Of a stretch of DNA of 64,000 nucleotides, positions 18,088-26,066 are shown one piece after another. Below the pieces are notes generated by a model, which had not been told where the DNA came from, ran no database searches, and worked only from the letters and a program-made list of their open reading frames with translations. Numbering within the stretch: the stretch's first letter is position 1; each line of letters opens with the position of its first letter. The DNA is from an uncultured Chitinophagaceae bacterium (GTDB lineage Bacteria > Bacteroidota > Bacteroidia > Chitinophagales > Chitinophagaceae), in assembly GCA_903884185.1 (NCBI GenBank), contig CAISDV010000090.1, positions 47,227-111,226 of the forward strand, written 5' to 3'. A program made the translations under genes and the position numbers.

Positions 18088-19119
18088 TCAATCTTCCCAA
18101 ACGGTCAACCCCTCGCTGCAATTAGCACAGATATCAATATTGCGGCGGCTTTTCATCAGCTCACCACGGAACTGTTTATAATTATCATTGTTCCACACGT
18201 CCCTAAAGGATTGCGATTGTAAATTTCCCAATTGATGCGTGGCATCTTTATCAAAACAACAGGGCACTACCAATCCATCCCAGGTGATCACATTTGAATG
18301 CCAGAGTTTCCAGCAATGATTATTCAATCCACTCTTCACTTTTAAGTTTCCTTCCTTGTCTTTTTTATAACGACTGTATTTTTCAAGTGTAGGGATCAAC
18401 TGGTTGGGATCATTTTCATAATCATATACCTGCGCCGTTTTAAATCGCACCTGGTCAACACCCATTTGCTTGCCTAATTCTTTTACTTCTTTTACCTGGT
18501 GCTCATTTGGCTTCACTACAAGGAACTGGAAGAAAATAAAAGGCGTCTTGCTTTTCAATTCTTTCTTCCACTTCACAATATTTCTTGTTCCTTCTAAAAC
18601 TTTATTGAGATTGCCACCCACACGATACTGTTCATACACTTCCTGTGTGGTGCCATCAATAGAAATGATCAACCTGTCGAGCCCGCTTTCCACAGTTTGT
18701 TTTGCTTTTGCATCTGTGAGATAATGTGCATTGGTGGAAGTAGCGGTATAGATCCCTTTATCATGTGCATATTTTACCATCTCCAAAAAATCGGGATTCA
18801 GGTAAGGCTCACCCTGGAAATAAAATATCAGGTATAAAAGATCTTTATAAATATCATCAATGGTCTGGTGGAAGAAATCTTTTTTGAGCATACCTGTAGG
18901 ACGGGTAAATTCCCTCAACCCGCTTGGGCATTCGGGGCAACGTAGGTTACAGGAAGTGGTAGGTTCAAATGAAATAGAGATCGGGTAGCCCCATTGCTTT
19001 GGCTTTCCCGTTAGTTTGCTCAGCTGGTAACTGCTTAATACTTTCAGGGCATTCCATCCACGGCGTACCGTTATCTTGGAAATGAAATTGATACTGTCTT
19101 TAAAATTGAAATAAGGCAT
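18088..19119 (-). CDS. Radical SAM protein with SPASM domain
   Basis: 343 residues. The [4Fe-4S]/SAM motif is SCNLRCPECPSG (Cys57, Cys61, Cys64). The C-terminal SPASM region holds PCCFDKDATHQLGNL, FRDVWNNDNYKQFR and Cys331/Cys334 (DICANC), which bind auxiliary clusters. Such proteins modify peptides or act as anaerobic maturases. There is no precursor-peptide-like gene next to it, so no substrate can be proposed. The order of domains is complete. Confidence 0.87.
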   Translation of the reverse strand: MPYFNFKDSINFISKITVRRGWNALKVLSSYQLSKLTGKPKQWGYPISISFEPTTSCNLRCPECPSGLREFTRPTGMLKKDFFHQTIDDIYKDLLYLIFYFQGEPYLNPDFLEMVKYAHDKGIYTATSTNAHYLTDAKAKQTVESGLDRLIISIDGTTQEVYEQYRVGGNLNKVLEGTRNIVKWKKELKSKTPFIFFQFLVVKPNEHQVKEVKELGKQMGVDQVRFKTAQVYDYENDPNQLIPTLEKYSRYKKDKEGNLKVKSGLNNHCWKLWHSNVITWDGLVVPCCFDKDATHQLGNLQSQSFRDVWNNDNYKQFRGELMKSRRNIDICANCSEGLTVWED

Positions 19120-19230
19120 TGGGACTGTAAAATTAAGCTTAGCAGGCGGAATAGGAAGAAGATTCCCACCGGAGCAAGATTTCAGTTTTCTTTTGCAAGG
19201 ATTGTTCCATTTTTGTCATACTTAAAACAC

Positions 19231-20010
19231 ATGCTAGAACAAAAAAAGAAAAATAAAGGGCCTTGGATACTGGTCTTGTTACTGCTAATAGTAATGGCAG
19301 GGGCATATTTGGGTGTTCACTATTGGAAACAATACAGGCAGATGGAACGGGCAAGGCGCGCACGCTATGCTTTTTTTGGGATTGATATACCTGTCAACTA
19401 TAGCATTCACGGAATAGACATCAGCAGCCACCAGGAATTTATTCATTGGCCCGCAGTGAAAGCAATGAAGCTGCAGAAAATACAAGTAAATTTTGTTTTT
19501 ATAAAAGCCACCGAAGGATTGAATGATGCCGATAAACAGTTTAAGTATAATTGGGCTGAAGCAAAAAAAGATAGTATCACACGCGGGGCTTATCATTTTT
19601 TTCTTGCTACAAAAAGTGGGAAAGCGCAGGCAGAAAATTTTATGGCTGCTGTGAAATTAAACAAAGGCGACCTGCCACCTGTCCTGGATATTGAAGAATT
19701 GTATGGTGTGTCACCCGATGCCATGCGTGCCCGCGTACTGGAGTTTTTGGAAGCAGTAGAAGCCCGCTATAAACTGCGGCCGGTCATTTATACCTACCTT
19801 GATTTCTACGAAAAGTTTCTTGGAAAAGATTTTGATGAGTACCCGCTTTGGGTGGCCAATTATGACGAAAAACTGAAGCCAAAGATCAAAAGAAACTGGC
19901 TTTTCTGGCAGCACAGTGACCGTGGCAGAGTGAATGGGATTACTACTGGGGTTGACTTTGACGTGTTTGCCGGCGATTCCACCGATTTTAAAGGGTTGCT
20001 CGCCCCTTAG
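19231..20010 (+). CDS. GH25 family lysozyme, membrane-anchored
   Basis: 259 residues from ATG 19231. A charged N-terminus (EQKKKNKG) and one membrane helix at about 11-31 (PWILVLLLLIVMAGAYLGV) anchor the domain outside. The GH25 fold follows: HGIDISSHQ (Asp63), FVFIKATEG, GAYHFFLATKSGKAQAENF and LDIEE (Asp153, Glu155), the catalytic acidic pair. GH25 enzymes cut the MurNAc-GlcNAc bond of peptidoglycan. A TTG at 19213 would add six residues but is less likely. Divergent from the radical SAM gene. Confidence 0.9.
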   Translation: MLEQKKKNKGPWILVLLLLIVMAGAYLGVHYWKQYRQMERARRARYAFFGIDIPVNYSIHGIDISSHQEFIHWPAVKAMKLQKIQVNFVFIKATEGLNDADKQFKYNWAEAKKDSITRGAYHFFLATKSGKAQAENFMAAVKLNKGDLPPVLDIEELYGVSPDAMRARVLEFLEAVEARYKLRPVIYTYLDFYEKFLGKDFDEYPLWVANYDEKLKPKIKRNWLFWQHSDRGRVNGITTGVDFDVFAGDSTDFKGLLAP

Positions 20011-20150
20011 CGCTAGCATTAACATTCCTTTGTTAAACTGTTGACACTTATTTAGGTCTTTTATAAAGATTTTTGCATTGTGAAAGAAAGTTCAGGCAGC
20101 GCTGGAAGAAAAGCAGGAATCTAATAGGAAAGGAAGAAAGTGTAGAACCG

Positions 20151-20168
20151 TTGGCATAGGATTTGCGT
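20151..20168 (+). promoter_or_regulatory. Sigma-54-like -24/-12 promoter
   Basis: TTGGCATAGGATTTGCGT matches the sigma-54 pattern TTGGCAC-N5-TTGCA with GG at 20153-20154 and GC at 20165-20166, exactly 12 nt apart. No protein gene follows within 200 nt on this strand; instead a terminator-like hairpin ends at 20254. Confidence 0.5.
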
Positions 20169-20177
20169 ATATCAATT

Positions 20178-20254
20178 TAGTCTCAAGTAGTCAATTTTCT
20201 CATAAGCAGTTATTTTTGGTTGCGGCCCTGATTTCCATCGGGGCCAATTTTTTT
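20178..20254 (+). ncRNA. Candidate small RNA, ~77 nt, between a sigma-54-like promoter and a terminator
   Basis: If transcription starts 12 nt after the -12 GC, the RNA would run 20178-20254 and end at a strong intrinsic terminator. There is no reading frame of useful length in it. The body is A/T-rich (single-stranded), with the GC-rich terminator stem at the end, a layout typical of bacterial sRNAs. This is inference from promoter and terminator spacing only. Confidence 0.4.
20224..20254 (+). terminator. Intrinsic terminator
   Basis: GGCCCTGAT (20224-20232) pairs with ATCGGGGCC (20237-20245) over a TTCC loop (9 bp with one G-T), followed by AATTTTTTT. It lies 214 nt after the GH25 stop, too far to be its normal terminator. 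Confidence 0.8.
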
Positions 20255-20292
20255 GTGCTATACGAAGGCATGCCCGACTGAGTCTTTAGGCT

Positions 20293-20362
20293 AGAGCATC
20301 TCCGACGGAGTCAGGGACGAGAGTAGGTGGACCATAGCATCCCCGACGGAGTCGGGGACGAG
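20293..20362. repeat. Two copies of the CATCCCCGACGGAGTCGGGGACGA-type hairpin
   Basis: Copy 1 (about 20295-20322) has two changes; copy 2 (20334-20362) has the exact arms CCCCGAC / GTCGGGG around GGA. A third copy lies at 60146-60170, 40 kb away. They sit directly downstream of the VanZ gene (stop at 20374). Confidence 0.75.
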
Positions 20363-20373
20363 ACGAGACGAGT

Positions 20374-20742
20374 TCAAATTGTGAATCTTTTTCTACAGAA
20401 CAAGTAAGCCAACATGCAGCCGCTTCCATCAGCCAGCATATCTAATATTTCAAGTGACCGCCCTGGCACATAATATTTCTGAACAAATTCCATGAGCACT
20501 CCAAAAATCAACCCAAAGAGGGCAATTACCAGGAACCACGAATGGCTCTTTTTCATTTTCTGTAAAGGATAACTAAAAAGAAAACATAACAGGAAGAACA
20601 TAAAAACATGGATGGCCTTATCAATCTGGTACTTTCCAATCCATTCAAATCTAGGGAGTTGTGAGCCTGGCAGTGTAAGCAAAAAAAAGGAAAAACCGAG
20701 CCATACTATTGCGGGGATAAAGGAATAAATGCGTGGTTTCAC
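20374..20742 (-). CDS. VanZ family membrane protein
   Basis: 122 residues with four membrane segments: YSFIPAIVWLGFSFFLLTLPG, KAIHVFMFFLLCFLFSYPL, WFLVIALFGLIFGVLMEFVQ and LADGSGCMLAYLFC. The conserved VanZ features are DKAIHVFMF (a His in helix 2) and the pattern GVLMEFVQKYYVPGRSLEILDMLADGSG. VanZ-like proteins are common in Bacteroidota and mostly uncharacterised; the original confers low-level teicoplanin resistance by an unknown route. No resistance genes are near. Confidence 0.85.
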   Translation of the reverse strand: MKPRIYSFIPAIVWLGFSFFLLTLPGSQLPRFEWIGKYQIDKAIHVFMFFLLCFLFSYPLQKMKKSHSWFLVIALFGLIFGVLMEFVQKYYVPGRSLEILDMLADGSGCMLAYLFCRKRFTI

Positions 20743-20763
20743 TGAGCGGTTTTAGGCAAAAGT

Positions 20764-20789
20764 AAGGGGGCTGCTCACACAACCCCCTT
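20764..20789. repeat. GC hairpin upstream of VanZ
   Basis: AAGGGGG (20764-20770) and CCCCCTT (20783-20789) pair around 12 nt. There is a short T run on the minus strand side, so it may end transcription from the anti-sigma gene or form part of the VanZ 5' leader. Confidence 0.4.
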
Positions 20790-20915
20790 CCATCTGAAAA
20801 AACCCCGCTAATGAATCTATATCAAACCATGATAATAGTAATTACAGGTACGGTATTATGAAATGCCTGGTTTTGAAAAAATAAAATAAAAGGGAGTGTG
20901 ATTTTACGGGGTCTC

Positions 20916-20952
20916 AAGTCTCCCTCCCTTGGAGGGAGATTTAGAGGGAGGT
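20916..20952. repeat. Intergenic CTCCCTCCCTTGGAGGGAG repeat abutting a stop codon
   Basis: Palindrome CTCCCTCC / GGAGGGAG followed by TTTAGAGGGAGG. It begins at the base next to the anti-sigma stop codon (20955-20953). The translated relative is in metH (7322-7363). Confidence 0.65.
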
Positions 20953-21756
20953 CTAACTGGTCGCTACCTTGCCCAGCACATACATTTGGCCATGTGGAAT
21001 TGGGCCACCTCCCTTCTTTTCTAAAGTAATTGCGAAGCCCTGCGCAACCTGTATATTCTTAAGCCTGCATAAGCCATTACAATCGCCGATCATGCCGGCA
21101 TCCACAGGTTTACCATCTACCAGCGCCCATAGCTGATATTGCTGGTCATCCTTAGCTTGTGGTAGTTTATTTGGAAGAAGGTATACGTCTTTTGTCTTGC
21201 TGTCCCAGAACACCGTAGCAAAGTTGTTTTCCATTCCCTTTACGCCAGGCATGGAAACCTTGATCACAGAAGGATCACTCATCATCTGCATGCTGCTGTA
21301 CATATCCAGGGTCTTGGTCCGGTAGATATTTAAGTTGGCTTCCAGGCTTGTTTTATCATTCAATAAAGCAACATATTTTTCATTGGCTGCGCTGAACTGG
21401 CGATAGAAATAAATGTTCAAACCCGCGCTGGATACCAATAGTATCACAGAAGCGGCTACAGCATATTGCATCCATCCCATTTTCCTGGCAGGTGAGGATA
21501 CCATAGGAATGATGGCAGCACCCTGGCTGGAATCATTCTTTATACTGTTCATTATTTTTTCCTTGATACCAGGCGATGGGGCAACAGTATTTGTAAAAGC
21601 GGCTTTTTCAAGGGATGTTTCAAATGAGTCAATGGCCTGCTGTATCTCAGGATATTGCCCGCGCAGGCGATCCATTTCTGCGATCTCCTGCGATGAGGCC
21701 AGTCCTAAAACATAGCTTTCAACAACTCCACTTTCTATGTATGCCTTGATATCCAC
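20953..21756 (-). CDS. RskA-type anti-sigma factor
   Basis: 267 residues. The N-terminal anti-sigma domain (YIESGVVESYVLGLASSQEI, residues 5-24) has the RskA family layout without a CxxC zinc motif. One membrane helix lies near 95-117 (YAVAASVILLVSSAGLNIYF). The C-terminal RskA domain outside contains VFWDSKTKDVYLLPNKLP, QYQLWALVDGKPVDAG and a final GPIPHGQMYVLGKV. It should hold the sigma factor encoded 18 nt upstream at the membrane until a signal triggers release, typically by proteolysis. Confidence 0.88.
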   Translation of the reverse strand: MDIKAYIESGVVESYVLGLASSQEIAEMDRLRGQYPEIQQAIDSFETSLEKAAFTNTVAPSPGIKEKIMNSIKNDSSQGAAIIPMVSSPARKMGWMQYAVAASVILLVSSAGLNIYFYRQFSAANEKYVALLNDKTSLEANLNIYRTKTLDMYSSMQMMSDPSVIKVSMPGVKGMENNFATVFWDSKTKDVYLLPNKLPQAKDDQQYQLWALVDGKPVDAGMIGDCNGLCRLKNIQVAQGFAITLEKKGGGPIPHGQMYVLGKVATS

Positions 21757-21774
21757 TTTTACTGTTATTGATAT

Positions 21775-22314
21775 TTATTTTACAAATTTTCTTAATTGTA
21801 TTAACGCACTTCGTAACCTGGTTTTCACTGTTCCAAGCGGTATCCCCAGCATTTTCGAGATCTCATCCTGCGTATATCCCTGGAAATAAGACAGCTCGAT
21901 CAGCACTTTGTACTCATCCTTTAACTGGTGCACGATCTTTCTAAGCCCTATCTGGTCTGTATCTACACGGGTACTTCCTCCTGAATCATATACGCTTTCT
22001 GTGAGTTCCCGGTTTTGCTGGCTGTTTTGAAAAGCCTTGCTCCTCACCATATCAATAGAGGCATTCCTCGAAATATTCAGCATCCAGGTAAACAGCCGCC
22101 CCTTGCTATCATCATAACTTTCTATCTGCTTCCATATTTTAACAAACACTTCCTGCAATACATCACTTGCCAGTTCATGATCCGAAACAATGTTTAGAAT
22201 AATCGTATGGAGTGCAGCAGAATAGTTATCATACAAATAGCTGAATGCAAATTGCTGACGCTGTTTTAACAACATCACCAATTCCATTTCACTGTATTTT
22301 TTTACTGCTTCCAA
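21775..22314 (-). CDS. RNA polymerase sigma factor, sigma-70 family (SigK-like ECF)
   Basis: 179 residues. Sigma region 2 is LYDNYSAALHTIILNIVSDH ... DVLQEVFVKIWKQI ... LFTWMLNISRNASIDMVRSK; region 4 is LIELSYFQGYTQDEISKMLG followed by IPLGTVKTRLRSALIQLRKF, the DNA-recognition helix. It lacks regions 1 and 3, as expected for an ECF factor. Paired with the RskA anti-sigma directly downstream, it resembles the SigK/RskA pair. Targets are not deducible; no repeated promoter element was found near the pair. Confidence 0.92.
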   Translation of the reverse strand: MEAVKKYSEMELVMLLKQRQQFAFSYLYDNYSAALHTIILNIVSDHELASDVLQEVFVKIWKQIESYDDSKGRLFTWMLNISRNASIDMVRSKAFQNSQQNRELTESVYDSGGSTRVDTDQIGLRKIVHQLKDEYKVLIELSYFQGYTQDEISKMLGIPLGTVKTRLRSALIQLRKFVK

Positions 22315-22337
22315 GAGGTTGAGGGGCCAGTTAAATT

Positions 22338-22715
22338 TTATCCAACAACAGCCTGGTAAGCGGCTGCATCCATCAATGCGTTGATATCGGCTGCGTTGCT
22401 AACGGTCATTTTAATCATCCATCCTTTGCCATAAGGATCATTGTTTACGAGCTCTGGTTCTTTTTCCAAAAGACTGTTTACTTTGGTGATCGTTCCGGCA
22501 ACAGGAATGAAAAGATCGCTCACTGTTTTCACCGCCTCCACTGTTCCAAATAATTCTTCTGCTTTTAGTGTTTGGCCAAGGGTATTGACATCAATGTAAA
22601 CAATATCACCTAATTCATGCTGCGCAAAATCAGTAATGCCAATGGTAGCAACATTGCCTTCGAGGCTGATCCATTCATGGTCTTTTGTATAACGGAGGTT
22701 CGCTGGAAAATTCAT
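22338..22715 (-). CDS. gcvH: Glycine cleavage system H protein
   Basis: 125 residues, full length. The lipoyl-attachment lysine is Lys63 in [14 protein letters not shown], and the N-terminus [13 protein letters not shown] is standard. GcvH carries the methylamine intermediate between P, T and L proteins. gcvT is present at 54483-55568, 32 kb away, and gcvP is not in the window, so the system is dispersed. The next minus-strand gene upstream (cyclophilin) ends 50 nt away, so it may or may not share a transcript. Confidence 0.95.
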   Translation of the reverse strand: MNFPANLRYTKDHEWISLEGNVATIGITDFAQHELGDIVYIDVNTLGQTLKAEELFGTVEAVKTVSDLFIPVAGTITKVNSLLEKEPELVNNDPYGKGWMIKMTVSNAADINALMDAAAYQAVVG

Positions 22716-22765
22716 TTGATTTTTTTTGAGTTACAAATATTGAGAGAATTTCTGATTGATGCTAA

Positions 22766-23515
22766 TTAATTCAATAACCTGATCGTCATCTTTATATTTC
22801 TCGCAGGCCTGTCGCCCGGCCTGGTTGGTTCTGCAGCGATCTTGTCAATCACATCCAATCCACTAATGACCTCACCAAATACTGTATAATTCTGGTCCAG
22901 GTAAGGTGTGCCGCCCAGACGTTGGTAGACCTCTCTTTGGGCACGAGTGTACCTGGCATTATTAGCTCCCGGTTGGCCAATTGATTGAGCCAATTGGGCA
23001 GAATCGGCTTTTTTCCCTTGCACAATATAAAACTGGCAATTGCTACTGGCCTTTTCAGGATTGTTGTCACGTGCAGCCGCCAATGCTCCTTTTTTATGAT
23101 AGAAGTTGGAACGGAATTCCGCAGGGATGCGTCCGCCACCCGGAGCTTCACCTGCACCAAGCATCGTTGAATCTGTTGCGTTCCTGCTGGTAGGGTCGCC
23201 GCCTTGTATCATAAAGCCATTGATCACGCGATGAAATAACAGGCTGTCATAAAACCCTGATTTCACAAGCTTGATAAAATTATCCCTGTGCTGGGGAGTA
23301 GAATCATAGAGCTTTGCGATCATCTTTCCATAATCAGTAGTTATTTCAATTAACCGTTCGGTACTTTTTGGCCGCGCGATAGTAGTTGCGGGTGCAGCTT
23401 TCGCAGCAACAGTGGTAGCAGGTTTTTTTTGTTGAGGAGAAGGCACAATTTTTTTTTGAGCCGATACGCCCACCGCAAAAAAGATGGATACTATCAATAA
23501 GAGTTTCTGTATCAT
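22766..23515 (-). CDS. Cyclophilin-type peptidyl-prolyl isomerase, exported
   Basis: 249 residues starting at the ATG at 23515. A signal peptide (LLLIVSIFFAVGVSAQ) and a low-complexity Pro/Lys/Ala linker precede the isomerase domain. Motifs: FHRVINGFMIQGGDPTSRNA, GALAAARDNNPEKASSNCQFYI and NYTVFGEVISGLDVIDKIA. The catalytic Arg (FHRVI) and Phe (FMIQGG) are present. The enzyme isomerises proline bonds in the periplasm. A longer frame from 23638 reads through a repeat element and is rejected. Confidence 0.9.
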   Translation of the reverse strand: MIQKLLLIVSIFFAVGVSAQKKIVPSPQQKKPATTVAAKAAPATTIARPKSTERLIEITTDYGKMIAKLYDSTPQHRDNFIKLVKSGFYDSLLFHRVINGFMIQGGDPTSRNATDSTMLGAGEAPGGGRIPAEFRSNFYHKKGALAAARDNNPEKASSNCQFYIVQGKKADSAQLAQSIGQPGANNARYTRAQREVYQRLGGTPYLDQNYTVFGEVISGLDVIDKIAAEPTRPGDRPARNIKMTIRLLN

Positions 23516-23540
23516 ATTATATTCTATTCTTTGTTGATCT

Positions 23541-23617
23541 TTTTTACCGGGGAGGCTGGGATGATCGCAGAATATATCTCTCCGAAACTCCCTGCCTCTG
23601 CGTCTCTGCGGTAAAAA
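23541..23617. repeat. Composite element with ACCGCAGAG-type ends
   Basis: TTTTTACCGGGGAGGCTGGG at the left and CTGCGTCTCTGCGGTAAAAA at the right form imperfect terminal inverted repeats around ~37 nt. A second copy is at 33151-33309. Confidence 0.65.
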
Positions 23618-23641
23618 TATTTCAATATTATTTGTCAACCA

Positions 23642-23986
23642 TTAAAATCCCTGCTGTTCAAAGTAAAGCAGGATATGATCTTTCAAAAAATTTTCCTGTT
23701 CAAACAGGTTCATTACCGGCAGTTCTTTCAGCTGTTTAAAATGTGGCCATCCATCGCCATCATTTCCTTCTAAAACGTAATAGCCACTTACCCCAAGTAC
23801 AGTGCATATTGCAACATGCATCAGGTCCTGTTTCTGCTCTTTGGTGATCTTATCCTGTATAAAATTTGTTTCCTGCATGCCAATGAGGAAAAGAACGGCT
23901 TCCACGTCTGGTTTTTTGCCAAAACGCTCCACCAGTTTTGCTTCCAGTGCCCACCAGCGTTGTTGCAGGTCGTCGGTAATAAACAT
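23642..23986 (-). CDS. Conserved hypothetical protein
   Basis: 114 residues from MFITDDLQQRWWALEAKLVE to ILLYFEQQGF. It is rich in helical, acidic sequence, with ALEAKLVERFGKKPDVEAVL and KEQKQDLMHVAICTVLGVSG, and has no signal peptide. A further Met at 24031 would add 15 residues overlapping the serS upstream region; the internal start is chosen because the extra residues look non-coding. Function unknown. Divergent from serS. Confidence 0.65.
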   Translation of the reverse strand: MFITDDLQQRWWALEAKLVERFGKKPDVEAVLFLIGMQETNFIQDKITKEQKQDLMHVAICTVLGVSGYYVLEGNDGDGWPHFKQLKELPVMNLFEQENFLKDHILLYFEQQGF

Positions 23987-24035
23987 AGGGGCAAAGGTAA
24001 AAGTTTGAGGCGTGCCATCATCACCAATCAAAAGT

Positions 24036-24043
24036 TATATTTG
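24036..24043 (+). promoter_or_regulatory. -7 element of the serS promoter
   Basis: TATATTTG is a perfect match to the Bacteroidota -7 consensus TAnnTTTG and lies 16 nt before the serS start codon. A clear -33 TTG is not found at the usual spacing. Confidence 0.45.
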
Positions 24044-24058
24044 CAGCAAACTGATGGT

Positions 24059-25333
24059 ATGTTACAGGTACATGTACTGAGGAATGACCCTGCATGGGTA
24101 AAGCAAAGGCTGGAGGTAAAACGTTTTGGCCAAACAGGCCTGGTAGATGAGATCGTTTCATTGGATGACGACAGGAAAAAAGCACAATCTGATTGTGATA
24201 ATCTTTTAGCGCAGGTAAATACTTTGTCAAAGGAGATCGGCGACATGATGAAGCAGGGAAAAAAACCTGAAGCAGAAGAACTGAAATCAAAAGTAGCGGC
24301 TTATAAAGCTGAGATCGCTGACCTGGCTGAACAATTAAAAAAAATAGAAGAACTGCTGAAAGATAAATTGGTATTGCTTCCTAATCTTCCATCTGAACAA
24401 GTGCCTGTTGGTAAAACACCAGAGGATAATGTTAATGTAAAAGAATCCGGCACTAAACCAGTTTTATATAAAGGCGCTGTGCCACATTGGGACCTGATCA
24501 AACAATATGATCTCGTTGATTTTGAAACAGGCGCAAAAATTACCGGTAGCGGCTTCCCATTATATAAAGGCAAGGGCGCAAAACTGCAACGGAGTTTGAT
24601 ACAGTATTTTTTAGATTATAATACTGAAGCAGGTTATACAGAATACATTCCTCCTTTTATGGTGAACGAAGCCAGCGCTTATGCCACAGGGCAGTTGCCG
24701 GATAAGGAAGGGCAGATGTACCATGTAACTGAAGATGATTTTTATTTGATACCAACCGCAGAAGTTCCCGTAACAAATATTTACAGGGATGTGATATTGA
24801 AGGAAGAAGAAATGCCTGTAAAGATGACGGCCTACTCTCCCTGTTTCCGCAGGGAAGCCGGAAGTTTTGGAAAAGATGTGCGCGGATTAAACAGGGTGCA
24901 CCAGTTTGAAAAGATCGAGATCATACAGATCGTTCAACCAGAAAAAAGTTATGATGTACTCGAACAGATGGTGACTCATGTAGAAAAGTTATTACAAAAA
25001 CTCGAACTGCCTTACCGCATATTAAAATTATGTGGCGGCGATATGGGCTTTGCCAGTGCGCTCACTTATGACTTTGAAGTATATAGCGCTGCGCAGGAAC
25101 GCTGGCTGGAAGTTAGCAGTGTAAGCAATTTTGAAAGTTTTCAGACCAATCGTTTAAAATGCCGCTATAAAGATGCCAATGGTAAAATGCAATTGGCACA
25201 TTCACTGAATGGAAGTTCATTGGCATTGCCAAGAATTTATGCTGCGTTGCTGGAAAACAATCAAACCGAAAACGGGATCGTGTTGCCCGCTGTTCTGCAT
25301 AAATACTTTGGGGCAGACAAGATCAGTTCTTAA
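24059..25333 (+). CDS. serS: Seryl-tRNA synthetase
   Basis: 424 residues. The N-terminal tRNA-binding coiled coil spans about 25-105 (DDDRKKAQSDCDNLLAQVNT and onward). Class II core motifs: motif 2 FRREAGSFGKDVRGLNRVHQ, then FEKIEI; the serine-site region GDMGFASALTYDFEVY; motif 3 HSLNGSSLALPRIYAALLEN. It charges tRNA-Ser with serine. The frame extends upstream to 23816, but the ATG at 24059 gives the family N-terminus MLQVHVLRNDPAWVKQRLEV. The 3' end overlaps the next gene on the opposite strand by 11 nt. Confidence 0.96.
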   Translation: MLQVHVLRNDPAWVKQRLEVKRFGQTGLVDEIVSLDDDRKKAQSDCDNLLAQVNTLSKEIGDMMKQGKKPEAEELKSKVAAYKAEIADLAEQLKKIEELLKDKLVLLPNLPSEQVPVGKTPEDNVNVKESGTKPVLYKGAVPHWDLIKQYDLVDFETGAKITGSGFPLYKGKGAKLQRSLIQYFLDYNTEAGYTEYIPPFMVNEASAYATGQLPDKEGQMYHVTEDDFYLIPTAEVPVTNIYRDVILKEEEMPVKMTAYSPCFRREAGSFGKDVRGLNRVHQFEKIEIIQIVQPEKSYDVLEQMVTHVEKLLQKLELPYRILKLCGGDMGFASALTYDFEVYSAAQERWLEVSSVSNFESFQTNRLKCRYKDANGKMQLAHSLNGSSLALPRIYAALLENNQTENGIVLPAVLHKYFGADKISS

Positions 25334-25847
25334 TGACCACTTTTGTTCCAACAGCAATCCTGGTGAAGATCTCTTCCATGTACTCATTCTTGGTGCTGAT
25401 ACAACCCAGTGTCCAGTTCTGGAACTGGTCGATCGCAAAATCTTCATGTGGCCAGGTGCCATGTATTCCAATGGATCCGCCGATCTTGGCATCGGCAGGA
25501 ATAATGCCCTGCGCTTTTCGCTGGTTGAATTTTGCATAATCATCCTGGGTAGGGTAATCCAGCGCCAGGAAATGATTCCACTTTTCATGGGGGCGTTTGC
25601 TGGCAATATGAAAAACACCTTCCGGAGTTTTTCTGTCGCCTTCCATCATCTTATCGCTAAGGTCTTTGTTGCCAAACACAACGGGGTAGGTGATCAGCCA
25701 GTTGTCTTCACTGTCATAGATACGCATCTCGTACTTGTGCTTTTCAATAACGATGTGGAAATCATCTTTTCCGGCAACGGAACTTTTGAAGGATGTGTTG
25801 ATCGTAAACAATACAACAAGCATCGATAGGGGCAGGATCGGTCTCAT
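25323..25847 (-). CDS. L,D-transpeptidase (YkuD domain), exported
   Basis: 174 residues with an N-terminal signal or anchor (ILPLSMLVVLFTINTSF). The YkuD catalytic block is IGIHGTWPHEDFAI (His129) and WTLGCISTKNEYMEEIF (Cys149). The usual Arg after GCI is Ser here. Such enzymes form 3-3 cross-links in peptidoglycan or attach proteins to it, acting in the periplasm. Its coding end overlaps the serS end by 11 nt, tail to tail. Confidence 0.86.
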   Translation of the reverse strand: MRPILPLSMLVVLFTINTSFKSSVAGKDDFHIVIEKHKYEMRIYDSEDNWLITYPVVFGNKDLSDKMMEGDRKTPEGVFHIASKRPHEKWNHFLALDYPTQDDYAKFNQRKAQGIIPADAKIGGSIGIHGTWPHEDFAIDQFQNWTLGCISTKNEYMEEIFTRIAVGTKVVIKN

Positions 25848-25978
25848 AGTTGGGATTTAAGACCTGAAACTAAATCAAAAGATTAATGAACGCTGCGTGC
25901 CTTTTTTGGTTTGGCAAAAGATTATCTTAATTAAAACATAACTAGGATTTAATGATTAGAGGATTGATAGGATGAAAC

Positions 25979-26062
<84 letters not shown>

Positions 26063-26066
26063 AAAA

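Noticed and set aside
22766..23638. Longer cyclophilin start at 23638
   Set aside because: The first 41 residues are encoded in a repeat element and the signal peptide starts at the internal Met.
23816..24058. N-terminal extension of serS by 81 residues
   Set aside because: Seryl-tRNA synthetases start with MLQVHVLRN-like sequence; the extension overlaps the divergent gene and the promoter.
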